64,000 nt of DNA from Desulfitobacterium hafniense DCB-2 (GCF_000021925.1 NC_011830.1:3197001-3261000), one strand, 5' to 3'; positions 1 through 8,010 are shown, counted from the stretch's first letter. The notes: generated by a model not told the origin, from the letters alone. Numbers and translations: made by a program.

Positions 1-839
1 CTTATCCAGTGACGATCGGCAGGCTCTTTTCCAGCGGGTTATCCACGGTGGATGCCATGCTGATACCACAACGGCTGCAACTAGCCGGCTATACAGCCCG
101 TGAAGCCACCACTCTCTTCGGACAACTGGGCGGGGCTGTGTTTACTCTCCTTAATTTTCCCAGTGTCTTCACCTTTGCTTTGGCGACCTCTTTGGTTCCT
201 GCCATTTCCGAAGCGGCCGCCCGAAAGCAATTCCAAACGGTTAAGCTCCGCAGTGCCCAAGCTTTACGGATGACCATTTTCATCGGGGTCCCCAGTTTAG
301 TAATCCTCTTTTTCTTTGCTGAGCCTTTCAGCGCCTTTTTTAAAAGCGAAGGCACCAGCAGCATTCTGCGCATCCTTGCCTTAGGTGGGATCTTTTCCTA
401 CCTTCAACAAACCTCTACAGGAATTCTGCAAGGATTAGGCAAGGTCCAGCTCCCGGTGATCCATTCCATTATTTCCGCCGTCATCCGGATACCGATACTT
501 TTCATTTTAACGGCTTCACCTCAGTGGGGGCTTAAAGGAACGGCTGTAGCTTATGTCGTCGGTTTTTTTATCTCCTCGACCCTGAATCTGGCCGCTATCG
601 TCCACTATACAGGGATGCCTGTCGATCTTCGGGAGTTTCTTCTCCACCCGCTCATGGGCGGCATTGGCATGATGTTGGCCTTTCGCCTCTTTCATCCCTT
701 CTTCGCTTTCCATCCCTTAGCCTTTCTCCTGGAGATCATACTGGGAGCGGTTCTTTACTTCGCCATTCTCTTCTTTAACGGCGGTATCAACCGTGACGAT
801 CTGCAGAGAATTCCCTGGCTCGGCAAGTTTTTACGCTGA
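1..839 (+). CDS. SpoVB/MurJ-type polysaccharide flippase, C-terminal part (5' end outside window)
   Basis: The reading frame is open from the first bases of the window, so this is the last ~279 residues of a longer protein (family members run about 500-530 residues). The sequence alternates long hydrophobic helices with short charged loops and ends a few residues after the last membrane segment. The look is of the MATE/MVF flippase superfamily, in particular the SpoVB-like branch of spore formers, which moves lipid-linked cell-wall or polysaccharide precursors across the membrane. The internal GTG at position 9 is not a real start because the frame continues upstream. Repeat copy A begins 7 bases after the stop. 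Substrate and exact paralogue cannot be told from this half. Confidence 0.8.
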   Translation, partial: YPVTIGRLFSSGLSTVDAMLIPQRLQLAGYTAREATTLFGQLGGAVFTLLNFPSVFTFALATSLVPAISEAAARKQFQTVKLRSAQALRMTIFIGVPSLVILFFFAEPFSAFFKSEGTSSILRILALGGIFSYLQQTSTGILQGLGKVQLPVIHSIISAVIRIPILFILTASPQWGLKGTAVAYVVGFFISSTLNLAAIVHYTGMPVDLREFLLHPLMGGIGMMLAFRLFHPFFAFHPLAFLLEIILGAVLYFAILFFNGGINRDDLQRIPWLGKFLR

Positions 840-852
840 GTCATTCTTCTCC

Positions 853-1060
853 AGGATTTTGCTTTACAGCGGTCGCTCCATAAGCTGCGCGGACAAAACT
901 AACGCGAAAAGCCCTCCGCTTCGTCGGGTTCCCGGCCAAATCGCTCCTGCTCAATGGCCGGTTGGAAACGTCCTGTTTCCAACCCGACTCCGCTGCGTGC
1001 TTTTCGCGAAGTTTTGTTTCCGCTCGCTTAAATTCACTCTCTTCCGTAAAGCAAAATCCT
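853..1060. repeat. Module 1 of repeat copy A: 208-bp nested inverted repeat
   Basis: The outer arms AGGATTTTGCTTTAC (853-867) and GTAAAGCAAAATCCT (1046-1060) are perfect complements over 15 bp. Inside them, a second imperfect pair of about 24 bases (from GCGGACAAAACT near 889 and ending at TTTCCGC near 1024) closes a further set: GTCGGGTT with AACCCGAC, CCGGCC with GGCCGG, and TTGGAAAC with GTTTCCAA. The module could fold as a long branched hairpin on either strand. Confidence 0.85.
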
Positions 1061-1171
1061 TGGGCTGCTTTTCTGGTTTGAGTGAGCGGGGTTTTGTGGG
1101 ACTGGGTAAGCATGGCTTTGAAGAAGACCTGAGCAGACCCCAGAAATGCCTCGCAAAGAAACCCGCAAGCA

Positions 1172-1472
1172 GTAGCTTTATGTACAAAAGCCGTGAACTC
1201 CGAAGAAGAAACCTTCCGGTGGAAGGTTTTAGGATTCACGCCCGAAGGTGTCGGATTTAGCGGAGAGGCGGTCAGGTCAACGAGGCTTTCTTAACGTAGC
1301 GGAGCCACGGTTCACATGCAGAAAACAACGGGGTTTGGCGTACGAAAGTGTCCGGTGGACAGTTTCGCTCAAGGCGGCACTCCCCAAAGCATGCCTATCC
1401 GCCGCAGATGCTGTTAAGAAAGCGGGTTAACCAGCCCCGGAGCTATGGAGTACGCGTTGTGCGTAAAGCTAC
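1172..1472. repeat. Module 2 of repeat copy A: second inverted-repeat module
   Basis: The outer arms GTAGCTTTATGTACAA (1172-1187) and TTGTGCGTAAAGCTAC (1457-1472) are nearly complementary. An inner pair GCTTTCTTAAC (near 1285) and GTTAAGAAAGC (near 1411) is perfect, and a small hairpin TGTCC-GGT-GGACA sits between them. Copy A also carries an extra perfect hairpin, AACCTTCC-GGT-GGAAGGTT (about 1209-1227), that is absent from copy B. Confidence 0.8.
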
Positions 1473-1497
1473 GCGACCCGGAGGATCTTATCTCGTT

Positions 1498-1752
1498 TCA
1501 ACCTAACCAGTGCTTAATCCGCTCCCCATACTGCCAATAGGTCAGGAGCGTGGTTAAGCCAAGAACAATAATCAGGATAATCTTATAGATAAAGAACACT
1601 TTGATCACCGTTAAAAAAGCTAAAATCAGGGCAAAGACGGCCGGTAAAACCAATATTTTTGTCCAGCGTTTATCCCTTTGCTTAAGCTTTTCCGGGGAGG
1701 AAAAAACAAAAAGGAATAAAATGAAGTAAAACAAAAAGGTCCCAATAATCAA
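1498..1752 (-). CDS. Small membrane protein of unknown function
   Basis: An 84-residue, very hydrophobic protein with an N-terminal membrane helix, a short basic loop (around KLKQRDKRW) and one or two further helices near the C terminus. I set the start at a TTG (1750-1752) because a GGGAGG sits about eight bases upstream; the longer frame to 1773 would read through that site. No family recognised. It is convergent with repeat copy A and divergent from the SASP gene. Confidence 0.6.
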   Translation of the reverse strand: MIIGTFLFYFILFLFVFSSPEKLKQRDKRWTKILVLPAVFALILAFLTVIKVFFIYKIILIIVLGLTTLLTYWQYGERIKHWLG

Positions 1753-1872
1753 CTCAGTTTCCTCCCTTAACAATTAAGCTTAAATTCTCCATATTTTCTG
1801 TACTATATTTATAATCCCGTCTGTAAAAAATAGAATTGTCTCGATTAAACAGATGAAAGGAGATGGATATCT

Positions 1873-2097
1873 ATGAGTCGCAGAAACCGCTCCGCCGGCA
1901 TTTTGCCCAAGTCTGTTTTGGACGAGTTTAAAATGGAGGTGGCCTCCGAATTAGGTTTAACCGAACAAATCCAAACCAAGGGATGGGCTAACATGACCTC
2001 CCGTGATTGCGGCCATGTAGGCGGCCGCATCGGTGGAAGTATGGTTAAAGCCATGATCCGTCGCGCTGAGGAAAGCTTAAAGAACGACACTCTTTAA
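1873..2097 (+). CDS. Alpha/beta-type small acid-soluble spore protein (SASP)
   Basis: A 74-residue protein with the family hallmarks: a central EVASELG segment (residues 22-28), the site cut by the germination protease GPR, and a C-terminal GGRIGGSMVKAMI segment. SASPs coat and protect DNA in the dormant spore and supply amino acids on germination. An AAAGGAGATGG ribosome site precedes the ATG. The gene stands alone and is followed by a strong hairpin. Forespore (sigma-G) expression is expected from the family; I did not assign a promoter. Confidence 0.95.
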   Translation: MSRRNRSAGILPKSVLDEFKMEVASELGLTEQIQTKGWANMTSRDCGHVGGRIGGSMVKAMIRRAEESLKNDTL

Positions 2098-2118
2098 CAC
2101 TTCCTCAGCTACCATGGA

Positions 2119-2150
2119 AAATAGGAGTACAGTGCGCTGTACTCCTATTT
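2119..2150. terminator. Bidirectional terminator between the SASP gene and surE
   Basis: A perfect inverted repeat (ATAGGAGTACAG / CTGTACTCCTAT, loop TGCG) flanked by A/T on both sides. The surE stop codon lies inside the right arm. Confidence 0.85.
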
Positions 2151-2900
2151 ATTTGGATTCTCAAGGGATAAGCTCTGTCGTAATTCCTTAAGTTTGATAT
2201 AATCGGTTAAATCACTGTGCATGGGCGTTATGGATACATAGCCTTCCTGCACAGCATAGAGGTCCGTTTCCTGGTCGACTTCCGGTGATACGGTGCCTGC
2301 CTGCCAGTAGTAGTCACGGCCATAGGGAGCTTGCCGATGTTCGAAGACATTCTCATAGACTGCTTTGCCCAGCTTCGTGACACGGACACCTTTCCACTCC
2401 TTCTCCGGCAAGGGTGGAATATTGATATTGATTAATCCCGGCCCCAGGCGGAGTTTCGGCAACGATAGGGCCACAAATTGGGCGGCCGGCTTATAGTCGA
2501 CGGCAGAAAAGGAAGCTAAGGATACTGCTATGGCGGGGACTCCCAAAAGCACCCCTTCCATAGCTGCGGATACTGTCCCCGAATAAAAGACATCGGTCCC
2601 CAAATTGGGGCCGTTATTAATTCCGGAGATGACTAAATCAGGTTTGGGAATAATACTGCCTTGTATCGCCAATTTAACACAGTCGGCCGGTTTCCCACTG
2701 ACCGCATAGCCGGTGCCGCGATCTAACGAGTGCTTCGTAATAAACAAAGGTTCAAACAAAGTGATCGAATGGCCTGTTGCCGATTTTTGACTATCCGGTG
2801 CCACAATGAAGACATCGTATCCTGCTTCAGCTAAGGTTGTATAGAGGGTTTGCAGCCCAGGGGCAAAATATCCGTCATCATTTGTCAATAGAATATGCAT
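2145..2900 (-). CDS. surE: 5'/3'-nucleotidase SurE
   Basis: A 251-residue protein, the normal SurE length, beginning MHILLTNDDG, where the paired aspartates (residues 8-9) bind the catalytic metal. The GINNGPN and SGTVSAAMEG segments near residues 93-116 are also SurE signatures. The enzyme removes phosphate from nucleoside 5'- and 3'-monophosphates in the cytoplasm and is linked to stationary-phase survival. A GGAGTG ribosome site precedes the ATG. The YpmA-like gene and folE lie upstream on the same strand with short gaps, so these may be co-transcribed. Confidence 0.95.
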   Translation of the reverse strand: MHILLTNDDGYFAPGLQTLYTTLAEAGYDVFIVAPDSQKSATGHSITLFEPLFITKHSLDRGTGYAVSGKPADCVKLAIQGSIIPKPDLVISGINNGPNLGTDVFYSGTVSAAMEGVLLGVPAIAVSLASFSAVDYKPAAQFVALSLPKLRLGPGLININIPPLPEKEWKGVRVTKLGKAVYENVFEHRQAPYGRDYYWQAGTVSPEVDQETDLYAVQEGYVSITPMHSDLTDYIKLKELRQSLSLENPNK

Positions 2901-2912
2901 TGTTCACTCCAA

Positions 2913-3086
2913 TTACTCAACTTCATAGATTGCCATGGTCATGGTATTTTCTTTTTTGCTAAGGCCGAACATCAGATTATGCTCTTTAAGATTTTTATTA
3001 AGGAAATCCACCACTTTATATAATTCTGGATTGATCTTAAGCTTTTGAGTACCTATGAGCTCTATTTTTCCCGTTTTTTGATCCAT
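2913..3086 (-). CDS. YpmA-like DUF4264 protein
   Basis: A 57-residue protein containing the pattern LYKVVDFLNKNL followed by LMFGLSKK, which I recognise from the short YpmA family of Firmicutes; the function is unknown. The start is placed at 3086 because AAAGGA lies eight bases before that ATG, whereas the ATG at 3095 would touch the ribosome site. It sits 12 bp upstream of surE and 44 bp after folE on the same strand, suggesting one transcript. Confidence 0.75.
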   Translation of the reverse strand: MDQKTGKIELIGTQKLKINPELYKVVDFLNKNLKEHNLMFGLSKKENTMTMAIYEVE

Positions 3087-3130
3087 AACTCTCATCCTTT
3101 ATTTGGTTCCTTCGTTTCCATAGTGATCAA

Positions 3131-3688
3131 TCATTGCTTAATCAACGCAAACCCTTCTGAGCGAGTGATTTCATTGGTTTTAAATATCCCGCGGACTGCA
3201 GAGGTTAAGGTCATGGAGCCCGGCTTTTTGACTCCCCGCATGGTCATGCACATATGTTCAGCTTCGATCACCACAAGGACTCCTCGGGCATTGAGCATGC
3301 TCATCACCGAATCGGCAATCTGTCCTGTTAATCGTTCTTGAAGTTGAGGACGTTTCGCATACCCTTCCACAACCCGGGCAATTTTTGATAAACCTGTCAC
3401 TTTGCCTTTACGTGGTATATAAGCTACATGGGCTTTCCCGTAAAAAGGAACCAGATGATGCTCACACATGGAATAAACCGGAATATCCTTAACAATGATC
3501 ATCTCCTCATGATCTTCAGAAAACTGCACTTTTAAATGCTGACTGGGGTCTTCATGAAGTCCGGCAAAAACCTCCTGATACATCCTGGCCACTCGTTTCG
3601 GGGTATCCAATAATCCTTCCCGCCTTGGATCTTCTCCAATGGCTTCCAGAATCATGGTCACTGCTTCCTCTATTTTTTCTAAATCCAT
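3131..3688 (-). CDS. folE: GTP cyclohydrolase I
   Basis: A protein of about 185 residues with the zinc-site motif MCEHHLVPF (about residues 74-82), the RKGKVTGLSK loop and the late MCMTMRG segment holding the second zinc cysteine. It converts GTP to dihydroneopterin triphosphate, the first step of tetrahydrofolate synthesis. The frame is open to a GTG at 3715, but GGAGGAG lies inside that extension, so the start is more likely the ATG at 3688 or the TTG at 3694. All metal and catalytic motifs look intact. Confidence 0.95.
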   Translation of the reverse strand: MDLEKIEEAVTMILEAIGEDPRREGLLDTPKRVARMYQEVFAGLHEDPSQHLKVQFSEDHEEMIIVKDIPVYSMCEHHLVPFYGKAHVAYIPRKGKVTGLSKIARVVEGYAKRPQLQERLTGQIADSVMSMLNARGVLVVIEAEHMCMTMRGVKKPGSMTLTSAVRGIFKTNEITRSEGFALIKQ

Positions 3689-3861
3689 GCCCAAATTCTC
3701 CACTACTCCTCCCACAAGGACTAATAATCAGAATTATCTCTCTATTGATAGGTGCTTGCCATACATTATACCAGATCGACTCAGCTTCTTCCTAGCAAAT
3801 CATAACAAAACTTTAAAAAATGGTAAAGTAAAAGACAATGTTTTTCATTTAAAAAAGAAAA

Positions 3862-3876
3862 AAGGCTTTACGCCTT
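3862..3876 (-). terminator. Weak terminator after the TPR gene
   Basis: On the minus strand AAGGC-GTAAA-GCCTT is followed by a T-rich run. The stem is only five pairs. Confidence 0.5.
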
Positions 3877-3881
3877 ATAGT

Positions 3882-5033
3882 TTACGCTAATTGTAAAGCT
3901 TTATTATAACAATCTACAGCTGATTCATGATCCGTGAGATGGTCATAAATATTGCCCAGGAGTGCCCATCCCTCAGAATGATCCGGATCGATATTCAATA
4001 GTCGGTAGAGTATCTCAATGCCTTGATCCCAATTCCCTTTCTGGGTATGGCATACCGCTAGATTATAGAGGATGACCGGATTGGCTTGGGCTAATTTAAG
4101 AGCTTCTTGATAGTATTCTGTTGCTTTCCTTGTCCTTCCCAGGTGAACCAGAGTATAAGCCATATTATTCAGTAGCACGGGATCATTTTGACACAAACCA
4201 TAGGCCCGCTCCTGCAGTTTGAGCGCTTCCATGGATTCACCTTTATTTTGATAGATGGCCGCAAGATTACACAGGGAATCGTAATGAGCTGGGTCATGCT
4301 TTAATACCTGGCGATAAAGTCGGATTGCTTTTTGATGTTCATTGATTTGAGTGTAGCAATAAGCTAAGCGAGCTTTGAGATCCGGATTATATTCATAACG
4401 AAGAGCTTTTTCAAAGCTAATGATAGCCTGTGACATCTGTTCCAGTTGAAGATGGATCTCACCTTTCATCTCCCAATACAAAGAGTTGTGGGGTTTCAGC
4501 TCACAACATCCCTGAAAACAACGCAAAGCCTCGTGAGGTTCGTTGTGGTAGGCATAAATGGTTCCCAAACGGTAAATATTCTCCACTTTTTTGGGATTAG
4601 CCCAGATGGCTTTATTCAAGGCATCCACTGCCCCGCGCCAATCCTCTTTTTCCATGAGGCAATCAGCCTGCAGTTCCAGATATTCAGTGCTTTCCGGTCC
4701 ATGGATTAAGGCTTTGTCCAGGCATATTAATGCCTCCTGAATCAAACCTTGACCAAAATAGCAGCGAGCCATTAAGTATTGAATTTCTCCTTCCTTGCCA
4801 GGATATCTTCCCCAGATGCGCTCCAAATAATCACGCGCTTCCTGATAGGCTTGAAAGTCGATAGCCTGCTTAACGGTTTCCACGAGAGGCTTGTCCGAGT
4901 CTTGCTGCAAACGTATTAAACAATGTTCCAAGGAATCACTGTCTTTATTGGTAAATATCCAGGTAGAGTTCTTGAGTCGTGAAAGCCATGAATAGTCACT
5001 TGTCGCTTTTTTTGCTGTTGAAAGAGGAAACAT
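3882..5033 (-). CDS. Tetratricopeptide-repeat protein
   Basis: A 383-residue protein made almost entirely of 34-residue TPR units, with the usual A/Y/L spacing visible about ten times (for example ALRCFQGCCELKPHNSLYW, AIRLYRQVLKHDPAHYDSL). There is no signal peptide, so it should be a cytoplasmic protein-binding scaffold; the partner is unknown. The start is set at the ATG at 5033, which has AAAGGAG nine bases upstream. The frame runs on to a TTG at 5120, but that extension contains the ribosome site and no TPR sequence. Confidence 0.85.
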   Translation of the reverse strand: MFPLSTAKKATSDYSWLSRLKNSTWIFTNKDSDSLEHCLIRLQQDSDKPLVETVKQAIDFQAYQEARDYLERIWGRYPGKEGEIQYLMARCYFGQGLIQEALICLDKALIHGPESTEYLELQADCLMEKEDWRGAVDALNKAIWANPKKVENIYRLGTIYAYHNEPHEALRCFQGCCELKPHNSLYWEMKGEIHLQLEQMSQAIISFEKALRYEYNPDLKARLAYCYTQINEHQKAIRLYRQVLKHDPAHYDSLCNLAAIYQNKGESMEALKLQERAYGLCQNDPVLLNNMAYTLVHLGRTRKATEYYQEALKLAQANPVILYNLAVCHTQKGNWDQGIEILYRLLNIDPDHSEGWALLGNIYDHLTDHESAVDCYNKALQLA

Positions 5034-5190
5034 AAGGCGTCGCTCCTTTACCTCGTTTTGAGTACATTTCGAGCAACTGGTATATTTTTCCTTCCCCTCA
5101 TTCCATAAATCATCCGTCAAATAGTGCTTGGAAATTGGTCATTTCCCTTCAAATCCGGCATTGGCAATGATTTATCGTTAAGATCAGCAA

Positions 5191-5217
5191 AAAAGCACGT
5201 CAGTCCAACGTGCTTTT
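5191..5217 (-). terminator. Terminator overlapping the end of the Fur-family gene
   Basis: AAAAGCACGT pairs with ACGTGCTTTT around a seven-base loop, with a T-run on the minus strand. The left part of the hairpin contains the last codons of the regulator. Confidence 0.75.
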
Positions 5218-5664
5218 GCATTTATTGCAATATCCATAAAATTTCAGATCATGGTCAACTACTTGATAGCCATTGCGTTTTTCTATCTCAGCTTCCAAAG
5301 ACTCCAGCAAGTCACCATCAAACTCTGAGACATTTCCGCATTTGATACAAATCAAATGGTGGTGGTGATGCTCATCTTTACGGTTAAACTCATACCGGCT
5401 TCGCCCATCGCCAAAATCATTTTTTTGGAGAATGCCTAATTCGGCCAGAAGGTCCAGAGTACGGTAAACCGTAGCCAGCCCAATATCAGGGTAGTTATGC
5501 TTAACCATCATAAAGGTATCTTCCGCACTCAGGTGCTGATCCTCATTCTCTAAAAATGCTTTTAAAATCGTTTGCCTTTGAGGGGTCAATTTGTAAGAAT
5601 GATGACGCAAAAGCTCACATATTTTCTGATACTCATCTTTCCACTCTTCTTGTTTTGCTGCCAT
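5200..5664 (-). CDS. Fur-family metal/peroxide-responsive regulator
   Basis: A 154-residue protein with an N-terminal winged helix (LTPQRQTILKAF; recognition helix in GLATVYRTLDLL), a HHHHH metal cluster, and two CxxC zinc pairs (CIKC near residue 107 and CNKC near the end). Fur, PerR and Zur share this plan. The second family member in this window (25811) sits in a zinc operon, so this one is more likely an iron or peroxide sensor, which is inference. It stands alone between the TPR gene and the sigma-54 activator. Confidence 0.9.
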   Translation of the reverse strand: MAAKQEEWKDEYQKICELLRHHSYKLTPQRQTILKAFLENEDQHLSAEDTFMMVKHNYPDIGLATVYRTLDLLAELGILQKNDFGDGRSRYEFNRKDEHHHHHLICIKCGNVSEFDGDLLESLEAEIEKRNGYQVVDHDLKFYGYCNKCKSTLD

Positions 5665-5818
5665 AGTCTCCCCCCGTCCTGTCTTCTCTTCAAATTATAG
5701 TGTATCCTCGGAATTTTGCCTAGACACAAATTACCATATTAGTCTTAACTTAATGATATTCTTTTAAACTATACACCCAGAATTGAAAAAAAGAAAGCAT
5801 AATTAACAATAGCCTTGA

Positions 5819-7756
5819 TTAAAAAGTCGTAGAACTTTCCTTACGCTGTAGTTTCCTATGAATTGTCCTGCGGTTGATTCCCAGACGTTCTGCAGCAGCA
5901 CTGATATTCCCATTGACAGAGTCCAGCACACGTTCAATCATTTTTTGTTCAGCTAAGGCAAGTAATCCAAATTTATGCTCGTTCTCCTCTTCCAGTGTTT
6001 CGTCGATAACTTCTTCGGTGATCCTGCTTTGATAAGCTTCTTGTATCTTTACCGACAAATGCTCCGGCAGAAGGGCTGCTCCCCTGCCCAGCATGATGAA
6101 GGCATGTTCCATGGCATGCTCCAGCTCCCGCACATTCCCCCGCCATTTATAGGCTGTCAGGGCATTAATGAACCCTTGATCCATTGAGACAGAAGATTTG
6201 TCGTATTTTTTTTGTAATCTGCGGCTGAATTCCTCTGCCAACAAAAGAATGTCTTCCTTCCTTTCCCTTAAAGCGGGAAGATTAATCACAAAGGTACTGA
6301 TGCGATAAAACAAATCCTCGCGAAATAGCCCTTCATCAGCCTGCATCAAGAGATCTGTTTTCGTCGCGGAGATTAAACGAATATCCACGGAAATCTCAGT
6401 AGTGCTTCCGACTTTTTGAACTTTGCCGGCGGAAAGCACTCTTAAGAGCTTTATTTGATCTTTCAACGGCATACTTTCAATCTCATCCAGGAACAAAGTG
6501 CCCCCGGAAGCTGCTTCGATCTTGCCAATCTTGCCATCCTTCAGAGCTCCGGTAAAGGAGCCTCCCTCATAGCCAAAAAGCTCACTTTCCACCAATTCTC
6601 CCGGAATGGCCCCGCAGTTTATGGCCACGAATGGACTGCCGGCACGGTTGCTCGCACTATGAATAGCTTGGGCAAACATTTCCTTCCCAGTTCCGCTTTC
6701 ACCGTAAATCATCACCGGCACAAGGGTATCGGCAATTTTTTCGGCCGTATCCTTCGCTTTCTGGATGGAAGGGCTGCTTCCTTTAATCTGGTAAAATGTA
6801 AATAGGTCATTGTTTCTTTCAACTTTGCCCAGCTGTTTTCCCGATTCACTTTTTTCCACCAATTGAACCAGCTTCAACGTCTGGTTAGTAAAGTCATCTT
6901 TTATTTCATAAGAGCTTTGTTCGAGATCTGCCCCTCTGGATTTACTGATTTTTAACAAACGCTTCTTCAGGTCATGTTCAGGGTTTTTCTTTCCGTCTAT
7001 CTCCAACAAGTCCGCTATTTTTTCATTATAAAATTTGATGATATTCTTTTCTGAAATTAAGGCAACTCCCTGAGGAAGACAATTGATGATTTGCCCTATT
7101 TGATTTTCATACCCAAGCATAATCGGTAAATACAGATTGTCATGTAGTTTAGCGATCTGAGAAATCAGATGATAGGCCTGAATACTAAATTCCGGCTTAT
7201 GAGTAAGCAAACTCAAAGCCCCGATCACTTTATTTTGTTCATTATGAATGGGAGCTGATGCTCCGTGGAGTTCACCAAAAAAATGTTTAATGTAAGCCTG
7301 GCGATAATAGAAAGGCTGAAAAATAATGATAGGCTTATCCTCATGCAGGCAAACACAGGAACTGGTCGTTCCTCCTTTTTCTTCGGAACAATCCATAAAG
7401 GTCAGGGTGGATTTGCCCAAAAATTGACTGATTCCCTCTTTGGTCTGCAATTTAAATATATAGCCATTCAAATCAAAAATATTAAAAACATTTTTCAAAA
7501 AGAATTCATATTTTCTTACCATGGTCTGAAACAACTCTTTTTTCTGGGCACTATCCACGTCCCGATAATCCAAGGTATAAGGAGCGAGTCCATAGGCCCG
7601 GCATCTTTGCCAAGAATCGATAAACTCGCGGGGCACAACTGTTGTATCCACTTCTTTTCCTTCCAGAAAACGATTCCTTTCATGACCTACCTTGGCAAAA
7701 TACTGGGAGTTGATCTTACCGGACTGAATCATTTGTACAAAATCATTCATCTCCAT
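5819..7756 (-). CDS. Sigma-54-dependent transcriptional activator (AcoR-like)
   Basis: A 645-residue three-part activator. The N-terminal ~200 residues resemble the GAF-type sensor of AcoR-like proteins, followed by a PAS-like segment (about 215-290). The central AAA+ domain has Walker A GESGTGKE, the sigma-54 contact loop as GSFTGA (the usual form is GAFTGA) and Walker B GTLFLDE. The C terminus is a Fis-type helix-turn-helix (AAERLGINRRTIHRKL). GAGGAGG lies before the ATG. It is divergent from the flavoprotein gene, whose upstream region carries a sigma-54 promoter, so it probably activates that gene; the signal is unknown. Confidence 0.93.
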   Translation of the reverse strand: MEMNDFVQMIQSGKINSQYFAKVGHERNRFLEGKEVDTTVVPREFIDSWQRCRAYGLAPYTLDYRDVDSAQKKELFQTMVRKYEFFLKNVFNIFDLNGYIFKLQTKEGISQFLGKSTLTFMDCSEEKGGTTSSCVCLHEDKPIIIFQPFYYRQAYIKHFFGELHGASAPIHNEQNKVIGALSLLTHKPEFSIQAYHLISQIAKLHDNLYLPIMLGYENQIGQIINCLPQGVALISEKNIIKFYNEKIADLLEIDGKKNPEHDLKKRLLKISKSRGADLEQSSYEIKDDFTNQTLKLVQLVEKSESGKQLGKVERNNDLFTFYQIKGSSPSIQKAKDTAEKIADTLVPVMIYGESGTGKEMFAQAIHSASNRAGSPFVAINCGAIPGELVESELFGYEGGSFTGALKDGKIGKIEAASGGTLFLDEIESMPLKDQIKLLRVLSAGKVQKVGSTTEISVDIRLISATKTDLLMQADEGLFREDLFYRISTFVINLPALRERKEDILLLAEEFSRRLQKKYDKSSVSMDQGFINALTAYKWRGNVRELEHAMEHAFIMLGRGAALLPEHLSVKIQEAYQSRITEEVIDETLEEENEHKFGLLALAEQKMIERVLDSVNGNISAAAERLGINRRTIHRKLQRKESSTTF

Positions 7757-7859
7757 ATATTTCCTCCTCTTTCACCTTATCCAGGACTATCATTTTGGGT
7801 CGATTAAGAAATGCGCCTCCCTGCAAAAGCATCACTCTAGAATTCTATTATTTAAAATA

Positions 7860-7881
7860 TGTGACAATTAGAACTATCACA
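7860..7881. promoter_or_regulatory. Candidate upstream activator site
   Basis: The inverted repeat TGTGA-N12-TCACA lies about 110 bp before the -24/-12 promoter in the gap between activator and target. That is the usual place for an enhancer site of a sigma-54 activator. The assignment rests on position and symmetry only. Confidence 0.45.
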
Positions 7882-7992
7882 AGCGCTGTTGGACTTTTTT
7901 TCTCACTTAAATTCTAAAATCAAGGTCCTATTTTACTGTTCGTTGCTTAGCGAAGCCTTGGGAAATCCCGGGTTCCCGTTCCTTTAACCCTA

Positions 7993-8010
7993 TTGGCACA
8001 AATATTGCAA
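7993..8010 (+). promoter_or_regulatory. Sigma-54 (-24/-12) promoter
   Basis: TTGGCACAAATATTGCAA matches the sigma-54 consensus, with GG and GC separated by exactly ten bases. It lies about 140 bp before the flavoprotein start and faces it, with a sigma-54 activator gene on the other side. Confidence 0.9.

Larger units (their letters stand above)
847..1480 (+). repeat. Dispersed structured repeat, copy A (634 bp)
   Basis: This intergenic block is matched by 26956-27546 in the same orientation. Two conserved parts (853-1060 and about 1166-1191 plus 1250-1480) flank a stretch (about 1071-1165) and an insertion (about 1192-1249) not shared by the other copy. Both conserved parts are built from nested inverted repeats. 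Reading frames through it are short, differ between copies and have no ribosome site, so I treat it as non-coding. It lies between the flippase stop (839) and the end of a convergent small gene (1498). Confidence 0.9.

Noticed and set aside
841..1239. 132-codon minus-strand frame in repeat copy A, similar to one in copy B (26752-27291)
   Set aside because: The similarity follows from the DNA repeat. Amino-acid changes are as frequent as silent ones in the differences I checked, there is no ribosome site, and nested inverted repeats explain the conservation better.
847..1480. Group II intron or IS200/IS605-type element
   Set aside because: There is no reverse transcriptase or transposase gene, no GUGYG 5' boundary with a recognisable domain V, and no flanking target-site duplication that I could see.
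7265..7807. 180-codon plus-strand frame opposite the sigma-54 activator
   Set aside because: It is antisense to a clear protein, has no ribosome site and no recognisable domain.
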